Source: DATFVJ01 sp963826515 (GTDB lineage Bacteria; Actinomycetota; Actinomycetes; Streptosporangiales; Streptosporangiaceae). From it: 64,000 bases of DNA. The DNA lies in the NCBI GenBank assembly GCA_963826515.1, contig CAWGXI010000005.1:310001-374000 (forward strand), given 5' to 3'. A program made the translations under genes and the position numbers. Below are positions 1 to 9,032 of the stretch, piece after piece; the first letter of the stretch is position 1, and the number at the start of each line of letters is the position of its first letter. The notes below the pieces were generated by a model. The model did no database searches and was not told where the DNA came from. It was given only the letters and a program-made list of their open reading frames with translations.

Positions 1-1
1 A

Positions 2-163
2 TCGTTCCCTCACGGCTTCTCGTTCTGGCTCTACGTGCTCACCCGCGTCAACGACCCTGCTTCAAATGAACCTGCTTCAAATGAACCTGCTTCAAATGAA
101 GAGGCCCCTCGCTCACGAGGGGCAGCCACGCCGGCGGCAGGAGAGCCGGGTGCGGCTAGATAA
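2..163 (+). CDS. C-terminal end of an unidentified protein (5' cut by window edge)
   Basis: Frame 2 is open from the window edge to a TAA at 161-163. It reads a hydrophobic/aromatic segment (FPHGFSFWLYVLTRVND) and then a tail with three copies of the pentapeptide PASNE, followed by a charged end. The aromatic stretch looks like a genuine protein end, possibly a last membrane or lipid-facing helix, but too little is present to name a family. Its stop overlaps the remains of the opposite-strand DUF2252 gene by a few bases, so the two genes are convergent. The in-frame DNA repeat is described separately. Confidence 0.5.
   Translation, partial: SFPHGFSFWLYVLTRVNDPASNEPASNEPASNEEAPRSRGAATPAAGEPGAAR
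56..100 (+). repeat. 15-bp tandem repeat, 3 perfect copies
   Basis: The unit CCTGCTTCAAATGAA is repeated three times without mismatch. The period is a multiple of three and the array encodes (PASNE)x3 at the end of the partial upstream gene, so copy-number change would keep the frame. Confidence 0.9.
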
Positions 164-610
164 GGAGCAGCCGGACGGGATGCACGCTGTCAGGGTAGCG
201 CACGATGTGTCCCGCGGCCGGCAGCGTCTCGTCGAAGTCGTTGATGTCGAAGACCAGGCGCCGGTCGTGCGCAGCGAACATGCCGAAGTTGAGCAAGTGC
301 GCGTCACCGCAACCCCGCATACGAATGCCGGTTGCCGGCGTGTGCGCGAGTCCCACGTCATCGGCACGGCAGCGCCGCGGAAATACGCGAAGGGCGATGA
401 GACCAACCGGCCGTGGCGGACAGGGACCAGATCGGGGACGCGGGTCTTGGCCTGTTCTTCGAGGATCGCGACCGGATCGGGCCGATCAGGCGGCGGCGCC
501 CACTCGGCATGGCTCGAGCGGCGCGAGGCAATGCGCCGACTTCGGCCTAGGCGGCGCCACTCGCAAGGCGTGTGCAACTCATGCGGTGGCGTCAGCATTC
601 CCGGTGACAT
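156..610 (-). pseudogene. Decayed DUF2252 family gene
   Basis: The minus strand reads the conserved DUF2252 amino-terminal pattern: RSSHAEWAPPPDRPDPVAIL, then VPDLVPVRHGRLVSSPFAYF and RGAAVPM. After a frame change near 350 it continues with CGDAHLLNFGMFAAHDRRLV and FDINDFDETLP. A full member is about 400-450 residues; here only the first ~140 remain, split over two frames, and the sequence then loses similarity. DUF2252 proteins are kinase-like-fold proteins of unknown role. It is clearly inactive: both the frame change and the missing C-terminal two thirds are visible. Confidence 0.8.
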
Positions 611-1180
611 TCTGCCCACGTGACCAGTACCCGCTGTCCCGTACCGCCCGTCAAGTCGCGCGAAGACACAAGCACAAGGCGGCGCGCTCCCCCAGCGGTG
701 GTCATCCGCGCTGGTCATCTCAGCTTAGAGTTATGCATACCACCAAGCCAGGCCTGAATAACCGCAGGATGGATCGGCCGCAAGGGGCACGGCGCCGGTA
801 CCCAAGACTTGGTCCCACCACCAACCAGTGACCCCAGCCCGGGCCACCGACCCTGTCAGAAGCCGTTGGGTCCTTGCCACCCGCCCATTCCGGCCGTGCG
901 ACCGTGCCGTCCGTGTGGCAGAAGCTCATCCCGAACGGCTCGCGCGGCGGTCTCAAATTACCGGAATAGGTGTCACCCAAGGCAAAGAGTGTCAATGTTT
1001 TCGCCCCTTGACCGGGCCGTCCGATGCCAATATGGTCATCAGCAATCCGCCGGATGGCTCTTCTTCAGCGCCTTCGGTATGGCACTCTTCTTCGTTTGGG
1101 CGGCGCCTGCGTACGCAGCACTTTTCAGTGAGATTCGGGGTCGTGCCCGCGTTTGCTCAGGAGAATCCCGGGGGTCGCCC

Positions 1181-1316
1181 CCGGTTTGCACGGCGGGGTA
1201 TCCGGGGTGCGCCCCGGCTTGCACGGGGGATCCGGGGTCCGCCCCGGCTTGCACGGGGGATCCGGGGTCCGCCCCGGCTTGCACAGAGGGATCCGGGGTG
1301 CGCCCCGGCCTTGCTC
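1181..1316. repeat. 30-bp tandem repeat, about 4.5 copies
   Basis: The unit contains TCCGGGGTCCGCCCCGGCTT followed by GCACGGGGGA. Two central copies are identical and the outer ones carry one to three changes. Each unit contains an inverted element (CCGGGGTCCGCCCCGG), so the array could fold into serial hairpins in single-stranded form. No coding function is evident. Confidence 0.85.
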
Positions 1317-1991
1317 GGGGGGAACAAGTGGACGTTCGCGGACCAGTGGCACGCATTTGGCCCGTTCGGGAAGTTGCTGCCGACCCATGGCATGAGAACA
1401 GTAACGTCGATTCCTTCAACCGCCGATTCAGGTTTGCGCCTGCCGGCACAATTAAGTTCATCGCTGCCACCGCCGCGCGTTTGCACGGTGCCTTCTGCGC
1501 GGCATTCCTTGCCGTAGCGGCAGTGCGCGGCGCAGTGAGAAAGCCGCGCCCCGATGCAAGAACGTGCAGCCGCGCCACGGCGGACCGCGCCGCCGTTGCG
1601 GACCGCACCGCGGCGGACCGCGCCATAGCGCGCCGCAGCCTAGCCTTCGGCCGCAGGTCCACGGTAGGCCGTCATGCGGCCCCAGGCCGTCAGGCCACCG
1701 TGGGCCGCCATTCGGCCGCCGGCAGGCGCGGCGCCACCGGCCGCCGCGCGGTCGCCGAAGATCCCGCCCCGAGCTCAGCGCTCGGCGCGGCGCCCCCGCA
1801 AGCGCCCCCGCTTGCGGCGCTCCCGCAGGCCCTGGCGCGGGCGGCGCGACCGGAGGCGCACGGGAGCGCCGGGGCGCCAGCGGTCAAACAATGGGCGACG
1901 GCGCCCATGGCGGCACTCCCACTGGCACTTGCGCGGGCTGCGGCGGGACGGCCGGAAGCGCCGGAAGACACCGCGACGCCCGCCGCCGAGC

Positions 1992-2036
1992 CACCACGGG
2001 CCACAGCACCACCGGCCACAGCACCACCGGCCACAG
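1992..2036. repeat. 15-bp tandem repeat, 3 copies
   Basis: The unit CACCACCGGCCACAG occurs three times (first copy with one change), ending about 40 bp before the start of the PKS-like gene. The array may therefore lie in its 5' leader. Confidence 0.8.
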
Positions 2037-2078
2037 CACCGCACGGGCCCGCAGCAGACCTGGCCCGTGGAGTTGATC

Positions 2079-5000
2079 ATGCTTGACGAGGCCATCGCGA
2101 TCGCCGGACTCGCCTGCAGGTGCCCCGATGCGCCGGACCTCGGGTGGTTGTGTGATCTTCTGATCACCGGCCGGCGCACGTTCCGGCGGATCCCGCCGAC
2201 ACGGCTCTATTACGACGACTGCCGCAACAGCGCGGCCGCCGCCGTGGCACGTAGCGCCCGAGACCATGACGCCGCAGGATATCCCCGAGTTCCGCTTTCG
2301 GCGCTGGTCGAAGGCTGGACACGCGACCATGCGGCATTCCAGCGTCCGGTTGTGGCGCGCGGCGTGGCCGATCCGGGGCACCGGTTCGCCATCCAGACCG
2401 CGGCACGCGCCCACACAGGTGCCCGATTCCACGGCGGGCAGCGGCTCGGTCGCGAACGGGCCGATGTCGTCATCGGAAAGACGCTCACCAGCGAACTGGC
2501 GGGCGCGGCCATGCGGAGGCGCCCGCCACATGTCCGCCGAGTGATGGCCGCCGCCCTCGCCGCCACGCAGCCTCGCGCGGCCGGATCGCCGGACGGCTGG
2601 CACGGCGAGGTGCTAGAGGCAGCGGCGAAAGGGCTCGCATCGCCTCTGACTGAGATAACGGCCGGCACGCACGGCGACGGGTACGCGGGCACCATTGCCG
2701 GCCGGATCTGCGCCCACTTTGGCCGCCAGGGTGGCTGGCACACGTTGACCGAGGCGTTCTCGTCGTCGCTGCTCGCGGTGGCCGCCGCGTGCAGCGTGCT
2801 GACCGTAGGCGACCTCTTCTTCGCGCTCGCCAGGGGGGTCGACCCGTTCGACCTGCTCGGTTTTGCCAAGACCGGCGCTGCTAGCACGGACGAGAGGCGC
2901 AGCTACGGCGCCGCTCCGACCGGATTCCTGCCCGGTGAAGGGTGCGGCATCGTCGCGCTGATGCGCGCAACGGAGGCCGGCGCCGTCGCTGTACCTGTCG
3001 ACGCCGGCATCGCGGGCGCCATCTTGGCGAGCACCGGCCACACCAGCGACGCCGCGCCTCACCCGGCGCCGCGGGCGATGTCAACGGTCCGCATGCTGAC
3101 CCGCCAGCAAGCACGGGCCCGCTCGGGCAGCGCCGTCAGCTCAGGCAGCGCCCTCAGCTCAGGCGCCACACTCAGTTCAGGCGCCACGCTCAGTTCAGGC
3201 GCCACACTCAGTTCAGGCAGTGCGCTCAGTTCGGGTATGCAGGGATATCCCGGCACCGAGGTCTACGCCTTCAGCGGGGACGATCCCGCCGTACTCGCCG
3301 CCACGATGAGCCGGATCGCCGCGATCGCCGAGAGGTTCTCCGATCGCGAGCGGCACGACCTCGCATGCCTGCAGGCGGCGGACGTCGCGCCGACCGGCAG
3401 AGTGCGGGTAGCTTTTTCCGCGGCAAGTGCCGCCCAAGTCGCGCGCCGCGCAGGATCCGCGGCCAAGCTCGTGACCACGCTGAGCCCGGGCTTGCTGCAC
3501 CGCGAGGACGGCATCTTCGCCGGCGACAGTGTGGGCGGCCGGATCGTGCTGCTGTTCACAGGCCAGGACGCGTGGCCCATGGCGCCGGATTCGGCAGCAG
3601 CTTGCACACTCGCGGGTGACGATGGCGAACCAGCCCGGGCGACGCCCCCGAACGCGCCGGCCACACCACGGCCCGCGATCTGCCAGGCAGGCCCGCTCGC
3701 CTTGCGGTGGCTGGACCGCATCGGCGTGACCGCGTCCGCCGCCATCGGGCACGAGGTGGGCGAGATCGCCGCGCTCGCATGGGCCGGCTGCCTCGCCGAT
3801 GCGGATGCCGCAAGGCTGATCGCTGAGCGAAGGCGGGCGATGAGCGGGAACGCGATATCAGGAACCGCCATGCTGAGCCTTGCTGCCGACGTGGCGACCG
3901 CCCGGGCCCTTTCAGCGGACACCGATCTCGTCATGGCCGAGTACAACGGACCCCAAGCGCATGTCCTCGCGGGCGCCGCGGCAGTGATCCACGCCGTCGC
4001 AGAACGCGCCGCGCGCGAAGGAATCGCCGCGACGGTGCTGCCCGCGGCCCGCCCGTTCCACCCTCCGACGATGGCCCGCTGCGCGGCAGCGCTGCGGCCG
4101 GTACTCAACTCGATCACATTTGGCCCGCCGCGACGACGTCTCATCTCGACCCTGGCCGGCCGCGAACTCCGCCCGCGCGACGACATCTCCTCGCTCCTTC
4201 GCGACCAGCTCAGTGCACCGGTGCGATTCCACGAGGCGGTCCGCGCGGCCGCGCCATGCGCCGACCTGTTCTGCGAGACCGGACCAGGCAGCACGCTCGC
4301 GCGCCTCGCCGCTCAGTGCTGCCCAGTGCCCGCGGTCAGCATCGAGGCTCCTGACGGAGGGACCCGCCTGAGCGACGCCGCCACCGCGGACGCCGCCGCG
4401 GCCCTCTTCGCCGCAGGGGCCGCCGGCAGCCTGGCGGCGCTATTCAGCGGTCGCGCCGCGGCACGGCCGGTCAACATCTGGCGCGAGCGCATCGTCGTCA
4501 GCACGCCACCAGGAAAGCAAGTCACGTCACCGCCATCCCTCTCCGCGTTGTCTGCATTGCCTGCCTCCCAATCCACGTCCGCGGCGGACCCAGCGCACTC
4601 GGTGCACACCGTGCACCCGGCAAAGCGGCCGATCCCCGGACCGATCCCCCCGCCGGTCCGTGGCCCATGGCGGATACGTGTCATTGGGCGGCAGCCGTTC
4701 GGGAAAATCATCCGCGAGGCGTTCGCCGACGATTCCGCGACAGCCGGAACAGGAAGACTGGCCTCGTCCTGCCGTTTCCTTGAGAAGGTCCGCGTGCACC
4801 ATCCTGGCCTCGAGATTGTCGCGGACGCGACGCTCGGCCCAGAAACCGACCCGTACCTGGCCGACTACCGTCTCGAGGGCCGGGCCGTGTTGCCCGTCGT
4901 GCTCGTGCTCGAGGCGATGGCGCAGGCGGCGGCCGTACTCGCGGGCCAGCCGCTGAGGCAGGCCACCGACGTGCAGGTAACGACCCCGGTGGGCATCGGG

Positions 5001-6269
5001 GAGGACGGAACGGCGCAGATCAGGATCTATGCCTTGCACCATGACGACGCGGTGCGGACCGTCCTGCGCAGCGCAGTGGACGGCTACCGCAGTGACCACG
5101 TCCGTGCTTTCTTCCCTGTGCGCTGCGCGCCGACGACTGCTGTCCCTGGGGCGCCCACGGCCGGTGCGGCCGATGGCGCGTTGCTTGACGGGGTGGCGAC
5201 AGGCATCGTCGACGGCACGGAACTGTATGGCCCGCTGTGCTCACAGACCGGGCGCTTCCGCCGGGTCGCCTTCCTGCCCAGCCTGACCCCGCGCGGTTGC
5301 CGCGCCCTAGTGCGCGGGGCAGACCGCCTGCCCTGGTTTGGCCCTGGCGTTGCCGATGGGCCGCTGCTGCTGGGCAGCCCGGCCGTGAACGATGCCGCCA
5401 TTCACGTGCTGCAGGCATGTGTGCCGCATCGTCGGCTTGCCCCTGCGGGGTGCGAGAGCGTCACGGTGAGCGGGCTCGCCGTCGCTGGTGCGGTGGAGGT
5501 GCGCGCCTGCGAACGCCCCGCCAGCACGGACGAGTACGTGTGGGACGTGGAGGCAGTCGACAGTGACGGCAGGACCGTTGTGGCGTGGGCGGGGCTTCGG
5601 CTGACGGACGCGGGACCGCGCCCGCGCACCCAGCCATGGTCGCCTGTGCTGCTCGCCGCCTACCTGGAGCGATGGGCCGCCACGCTCGACCTCGGACCGG
5701 GGATGCGGGTCACCGTACGTGCCGGACATCCACCGGAGCCATCCTGCGGCTGGGCGAGCGATGGAAGCCGCAGCGGCAACGGGGCTAGTCTCGCTAGCGG
5801 GCTGCTCTACGAGAGGCCCGCACTGGCGAGCCGCGCGTGCCGCAGCCATCTGGACGGGCTCACCCTCGCGGTCGATGCCACCGGGCCCGCCGCCTGCGAC
5901 TGGCAGCTGGCCGACGAGCGCCGTGATCCACCGCTCCCCCGATCACCCGGCTGCGCCGCGCTGCATGACGAGCTGCGGGAGCGCTGCGGCGAGCCGTCCG
6001 CCAGGGTAGCAACCAGGATCTGGACCGTGGTCGAGTGCTTGTCCAAGGCCGGCCTGCCGACGGGCTTGCCACTCGTCCTCGACGCGGTGCACGACGACGG
6101 CTGGGCCGTGCTACGTGCCGGAGACGCCGTGCTCGCGAGCACGGTCGTCGCCATCAGCGGCGTGACCGGCCCGGTGGCAGTCGCGCTCATGACGGGTCGC
6201 GGGCGCCAGGATGAGGTGGACAGCGCGCTCGGATCCACCCACGGAATCCGCGCGCTGTCGACGACCTGA
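2079..6269 (+). CDS. Enediyne-PKS-like multidomain protein with degenerate active sites
   Basis: A 1396-residue protein. I start it at ATG 2079 (GGAG six bases upstream) because the ketosynthase opening MLDEAIAIAGLACRCP begins there. Domain order: KS-like N-terminal half (about 1-345), a Ser-rich repeat linker, a KS-AT linker (VYAFSGDDPA), AT (about 480-790), a proline-rich linker, dehydratase (about 910-1080) and a C-terminal region (about 1290-1370, RIWTVVECLSKAG) resembling the PPTase-like end of enediyne PKSs. The usual ACP and KR are absent. Catalytic positions look lost: Cys in the KS motif is Phe (TEAFSSSLLAV), Ser of AT GHSxG is Glu (GHEVGE), and His of the DH motif is Tyr (DYRLEG). 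The KS also lacks an HGTGT half. The frame stays open over 4 kb, so it appears maintained as a non-catalytic protein. No enediyne partner genes are nearby. Confidence 0.75.
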   Translation: MLDEAIAIAGLACRCPDAPDLGWLCDLLITGRRTFRRIPPTRLYYDDCRNSAAAAVARSARDHDAAGYPRVPLSALVEGWTRDHAAFQRPVVARGVADPGHRFAIQTAARAHTGARFHGGQRLGRERADVVIGKTLTSELAGAAMRRRPPHVRRVMAAALAATQPRAAGSPDGWHGEVLEAAAKGLASPLTEITAGTHGDGYAGTIAGRICAHFGRQGGWHTLTEAFSSSLLAVAAACSVLTVGDLFFALARGVDPFDLLGFAKTGAASTDERRSYGAAPTGFLPGEGCGIVALMRATEAGAVAVPVDAGIAGAILASTGHTSDAAPHPAPRAMSTVRMLTRQQARARSGSAVSSGSALSSGATLSSGATLSSGATLSSGSALSSGMQGYPGTEVYAFSGDDPAVLAATMSRIAAIAERFSDRERHDLACLQAADVAPTGRVRVAFSAASAAQVARRAGSAAKLVTTLSPGLLHREDGIFAGDSVGGRIVLLFTGQDAWPMAPDSAAACTLAGDDGEPARATPPNAPATPRPAICQAGPLALRWLDRIGVTASAAIGHEVGEIAALAWAGCLADADAARLIAERRRAMSGNAISGTAMLSLAADVATARALSADTDLVMAEYNGPQAHVLAGAAAVIHAVAERAAREGIAATVLPAARPFHPPTMARCAAALRPVLNSITFGPPRRRLISTLAGRELRPRDDISSLLRDQLSAPVRFHEAVRAAAPCADLFCETGPGSTLARLAAQCCPVPAVSIEAPDGGTRLSDAATADAAAALFAAGAAGSLAALFSGRAAARPVNIWRERIVVSTPPGKQVTSPPSLSALSALPASQSTSAADPAHSVHTVHPAKRPIPGPIPPPVRGPWRIRVIGRQPFGKIIREAFADDSATAGTGRLASSCRFLEKVRVHHPGLEIVADATLGPETDPYLADYRLEGRAVLPVVLVLEAMAQAAAVLAGQPLRQATDVQVTTPVGIGEDGTAQIRIYALHHDDAVRTVLRSAVDGYRSDHVRAFFPVRCAPTTAVPGAPTAGAADGALLDGVATGIVDGTELYGPLCSQTGRFRRVAFLPSLTPRGCRALVRGADRLPWFGPGVADGPLLLGSPAVNDAAIHVLQACVPHRRLAPAGCESVTVSGLAVAGAVEVRACERPASTDEYVWDVEAVDSDGRTVVAWAGLRLTDAGPRPRTQPWSPVLLAAYLERWAATLDLGPGMRVTVRAGHPPEPSCGWASDGSRSGNGASLASGLLYERPALASRACRSHLDGLTLAVDATGPAACDWQLADERRDPPLPRSPGCAALHDELRERCGEPSARVATRIWTVVECLSKAGLPTGLPLVLDAVHDDGWAVLRAGDAVLASTVVAISGVTGPVAVALMTGRGRQDEVDSALGSTHGIRALSTT
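3121..3228 (+). repeat. 18-bp coding tandem repeat, 6 copies, in PKS-like gene
   Basis: Six 18-bp units (for example GTTCAGGCGCCACACTCA) encode SSGATL/SSGSAL hexapeptides. They form a flexible Ser/Gly/Ala linker where the second half of the ketosynthase domain should be. The unit keeps frame at any copy number. Confidence 0.9.
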
Positions 6270-6461
6270 GCACCGTTCGGGCCGGCCCGCCCGGCGCGCC
6301 CGGCGCGCCCGGCCGGCCCGCCCGGCCCGGGACGCGCCAGCGTGGTCGAACGACCCGGGCGTACGCGACGTGCGGCCCAGCGCAACGGGGACCAACGACT
6401 GTGCTGCCTGCGGCCAGCAGGGCTGACCCTGGAAGTAGCTCCGAGCCGAGCGAGGTGCGCC

Positions 6462-7499
6462 GTGCCGAGCCCATTCGCGACCAATGACAGCCTCTTCCGG
6501 CTGGTGAATGCCGCCCAGAGGGCGCCCTCAGTCCACAACAGCCAGCCCTGGTCGTTCCGTATCGTCGGCGCCGACCGGATAGACCTGCGCGCCAATCGGG
6601 GACGCCAGCTTCGGATCGCTGACCCGCATGGACGCGAGATGGTCATCAGCTGCGGGGCGGCGCTGTTCAATCTGCGGATGGCGCTCAGGATGGCAGGGCA
6701 CGATCCCCTCGTGTGGCTGGTCCCCGACCGGGAAAACGATCCGGACCTGCTGGCGTCTGTGGAGACCTCGCCGAGCCGGGCACGTCCGCCGACGCGCACT
6801 GCGCAGCTGCTGTACGAGGCGATCTGGCAGCGGCACACCAATCGTGAGCCGTTCAGCAACCGCATTGTTCCGATGCCCATCGTCGCTAACCTCGAGCATG
6901 CCGCCTGGCGCGAGCGCGCCCATGTCTGGTTGCTGCACCGGCACGACGCGAAGCTCATGCTGCAGGTCACCGCCAAGGCCGACCACGCGTTGGCCGTCGA
7001 CACTCAATACGTGAGCGAATTGCGGCGGTGCATCAGCGGCGGCAACGGCCGCGGCGTGCCCACGGCCGCCTTCGGGCCGCGGCCCAAGAGGGCTTACGCT
7101 CCCGTTCGCGACCTGGGTATTGGCTCGCCTGGCACGCGCCGGGTCGATCGGTTCGAGCACCGCGCCAGGCTCATGGTGCTTTCGACCGAGACCGATACGC
7201 CGTTGGACTGGCTTCGAGCGGGCCAGGCCCTGGAGCGGGTCCTGCTGACGGCGACCCGCTATGGCGTGGCGGCATCCTTCCTCACCCAGCCGTTCGAGCT
7301 GCAGGACCGATACGCCACGCCCATTTTCCGCCTGCCGTCGTGGCTCAAGCACCCCCAGATGGTCTTGCGGCTTGGCTATGGGCCACTCGTGGCAGCCACG
7401 CCCCGGGAGGCCTTTCCCGACCAGGTCGACTGCCGGATCCAGCCACCAATGCCGGTCCGGCCGCAGCACGCTGCCGGGTACCCGCTCCATGCAGCCTGA
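6462..7499 (+). CDS. Acg-family FMN-binding nitroreductase-like protein
   Basis: Starts at GTG 6462 behind a GAGG element, giving 345 residues, close to the ~330 of mycobacterial Acg (Rv2032). The hallmark N-terminal flavin motif RAPSVHNSQPW is at residues 16-26, followed by the nitroreductase-fold segment with REMVISCGAALFNLRMAL and a C-terminal half with WLRAGQALERVLLTATRYGV. Acg proteins are split-lobed nitroreductase relatives thought to sequester or use FMN and are linked to dormancy or nitrosative stress in mycobacteria; no substrate is established. Separated from the PKS-like gene by about 190 bp of GC-rich spacer and followed by a Nudix gene on the same strand. Confidence 0.85.
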   Translation: MPSPFATNDSLFRLVNAAQRAPSVHNSQPWSFRIVGADRIDLRANRGRQLRIADPHGREMVISCGAALFNLRMALRMAGHDPLVWLVPDRENDPDLLASVETSPSRARPPTRTAQLLYEAIWQRHTNREPFSNRIVPMPIVANLEHAAWRERAHVWLLHRHDAKLMLQVTAKADHALAVDTQYVSELRRCISGGNGRGVPTAAFGPRPKRAYAPVRDLGIGSPGTRRVDRFEHRARLMVLSTETDTPLDWLRAGQALERVLLTATRYGVAASFLTQPFELQDRYATPIFRLPSWLKHPQMVLRLGYGPLVAATPREAFPDQVDCRIQPPMPVRPQHAAGYPLHAA

Positions 7500-7591
7500 C
7501 AGCGGTATCCGACGGAGCCATTCGCCAGCCTGCCGCGAGACGCGACTAGAGTCAGTGACCGTGACTGATCGCACGCGGGTTCACGGCCGCG

Positions 7592-8095
7592 ATGACTGGC
7601 GGTAACTACCTGGCTCCGGCGGACTGGTTCGCGACGCTGCCGAGCGTGATCATGGCGGCGGGGGCCCTCATCACCGATCCCGGCGGCCACGTGCTGCTTG
7701 TCAAGCCCAACTACCGCGATCACTGGGCGGTGCCAGGCGGCATCTGCGAACAGGGCGAGCCGCCGCATGAGGGATGCGCAAGAGAACTGCTCGAAGAACT
7801 CGGCCTGATGATCCCGGTCGGCAGGCTGCTCGTGGTCAACTGGTCGGCTCCCAACACCGAGCGGCTTAAGTCGATCATGCATTTCGTCTTCGACGGCGCC
7901 ACGCTGCGCGACGGCAGCGAGATCCGGCTGCAGCACGAGGAACTCGACGATTTCAGCTTCGTCGAGCCGGACGACGTCACGTCCTTCCTGCCGTCGTACG
8001 GAGCACCGCGGGTCGTTGCCGCATTGCGCGCCCGCGCAGAGGGGACCGCGATCTATCTGCCGTCGGGCAGTCCCTATCCAGCAGTCCAGCAATGA
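7592..8095 (+). CDS. Nudix hydrolase
   Basis: 167 residues. The complete Nudix box is visible at about residues 50-72 (G-G-I-C-E-Q-G-E, then RELLEELGL), matching GX5EX7REUXEEXGU, on a typical beta-strand opening (GALITDPGGHVLLVKPNYRD). Such enzymes cleave nucleoside diphosphates linked to another moiety; the substrate cannot be told from sequence. The start at ATG 7592 has only a weak ribosome-binding site but precedes the fold directly. Lies 90 bp behind the Acg-like gene and may be cotranscribed with it. Confidence 0.88.
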   Translation: MTGGNYLAPADWFATLPSVIMAAGALITDPGGHVLLVKPNYRDHWAVPGGICEQGEPPHEGCARELLEELGLMIPVGRLLVVNWSAPNTERLKSIMHFVFDGATLRDGSEIRLQHEELDDFSFVEPDDVTSFLPSYGAPRVVAALRARAEGTAIYLPSGSPYPAVQQ

Positions 8096-8201
8096 TCGCG
8101 ATCTTGGCCGCGCGAGCAAGGCTGTGATGCGGGCCCGCACCTCGTCCGGGCGTTCTGGACGCACGAAGATGCCTCGCCCCGTGTGACCCTCCCCGCGCTG
8201 C

Positions 8202-8288
8202 GCCGCTGTGGCGCCTGCCGCTGTGGCGCCTGCCGCTGTGGTGCCTGCCGCTGTGGTGCCTGCCGCTGCGGTGCCTGCCGTTGCGGTG
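8202..8288. repeat. 15-bp tandem repeat, 5.8 copies
   Basis: The unit GCCGCTGTGGTGCCT (variants GCGCCT and GCGGTG) repeats between the Nudix gene and the small membrane protein gene, ending about 45 bp before the latter's start. It lies in the intergenic leader, not in a gene I can support. Confidence 0.88.
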
Positions 8289-8334
8289 AAGAGCCTGAAG
8301 GCCTTTGCAGGCCGGCCATCTTAGGAGAAGCCGC

Positions 8335-8595
8335 ATGAGCGTCTTCAAGCGAAAGCATGAAGAGCATGCGAGCGCGCCTCCTGCCGTCCCGGACTCTGTG
8401 GTCAGGCTGCTCTACGCTCTATGTAGCGACTGGGACAAGACTCTCCGCTTCGTTTTGATCGTTGGCGTCACCGTCATCGCGTGCTGCCTCGGCACCCCTT
8501 TGGTTCTTGAAGTCGTCCTGCTGGCGACCGGGAGCACAAATGGTCTCACCCTCCGCTATGTATTGCCGATCGGGGCCCTGGCGGCGGGTCGTTGA
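8335..8595 (+). CDS. Small predicted membrane protein
   Basis: 86 residues from ATG 8335 with a good Shine-Dalgarno element (AGGAGA, 8323-8328). A charged N-terminus (MSVFKRKHEEH) is followed by a soluble stretch and two hydrophobic segments, about residues 38-65 (FVLIVGVTVIACCLGTPLVL and onward) and 70-84. No family recognised. The strong RBS and the clean start make it more credible than its length alone would. It stands alone on the plus strand between the Nudix and P450 genes. Confidence 0.55.
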   Translation: MSVFKRKHEEHASAPPAVPDSVVRLLYALCSDWDKTLRFVLIVGVTVIACCLGTPLVLEVVLLATGSTNGLTLRYVLPIGALAAGR

Positions 8596-8700
8596 TCACG
8601 TGCCTCACGATCGTGATCAAGAAGTTCCCCACGGGCTCGCGAACCGGTGCAGCCAACGACGACGGCGAGCGGCACGCAAGGCACTGGCAGATTTCCTCCG

Positions 8701-8964
8701 ATGCAGAAACCCGGGACTCTTATGCTCCGCAGCTCCAAGCAGCCGGTCCACGCCGCCCCGGCCGTATTGATCGCCTTGTCGATGACACTGTCAAACCAGC
8801 CCGCCAGCGCTCACCCGCCTCGGCCTCCGGCTCCGGCCTCCCGGCCTCCCGGCCTCCCGGCCAGCGTCCGAGCGGAAGATTGTAGCGAATCCGGCACTTA
8901 CAGCAACCATCGCGGCCTTAATCCGGGCAGCAAGGTACTGCAGGCCGAGTCTGGCAGGATATAA
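8701..8964 (+). CDS. Possible small secreted protein (weak)
   Basis: An open frame of about 87 residues whose first 35 residues (positive start, then HAAPAVLIALSMTLSNQPASA) could be a signal peptide with an A-x-A cleavage site. It is followed by a Pro-rich stretch created by a short ggcctccc-type repeat. There is no good ribosome-binding site and no family match. It may be chance coding in GC-rich DNA between the membrane protein and P450 genes. Confidence 0.25.
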   Translation: MQKPGTLMLRSSKQPVHAAPAVLIALSMTLSNQPASAHPPRPPAPASRPPGLPASVRAEDCSESGTYSNHRGLNPGSKVLQAESGRI

Positions 8965-9032
8965 CCGAATACGATTCTGAACGGCTCCGCGGCGGCACGC
9001 GTCAACTCGCAGCGCCCTCGTTCAGGAAGGCG

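Larger units (their letters stand above)
611..2078. other. No confident gene; repeat-rich GC spacer
   Basis: Long open frames exist here on both strands but they run through tandem repeats and Ala/Arg/Pro/Gly low complexity and match no family I know. The best alternative is a plus-strand frame starting at 995, whose first 45 residues include a hydrophobic stretch ending APAYAA that resembles a signal peptide. It then runs into the 30-bp repeat and a low-complexity tail, so I do not call it. A 30-bp and a 15-bp tandem array lie inside this spacer. Confidence 0.5.

Noticed and set aside
1674..2078. Upstream extension of the PKS-like gene
   Set aside because: Pro/Arg low complexity across a tandem repeat. 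The KS domain begins at 2079 with an RBS.
809..2086. Long plus-strand frame of 425 codons through the repeat-rich spacer
   Set aside because: Runs through the 30-bp array and Ala/Arg low complexity, no family sense, and overlaps the PKS-like start. Only the signal-like stretch at 995 gave me pause.
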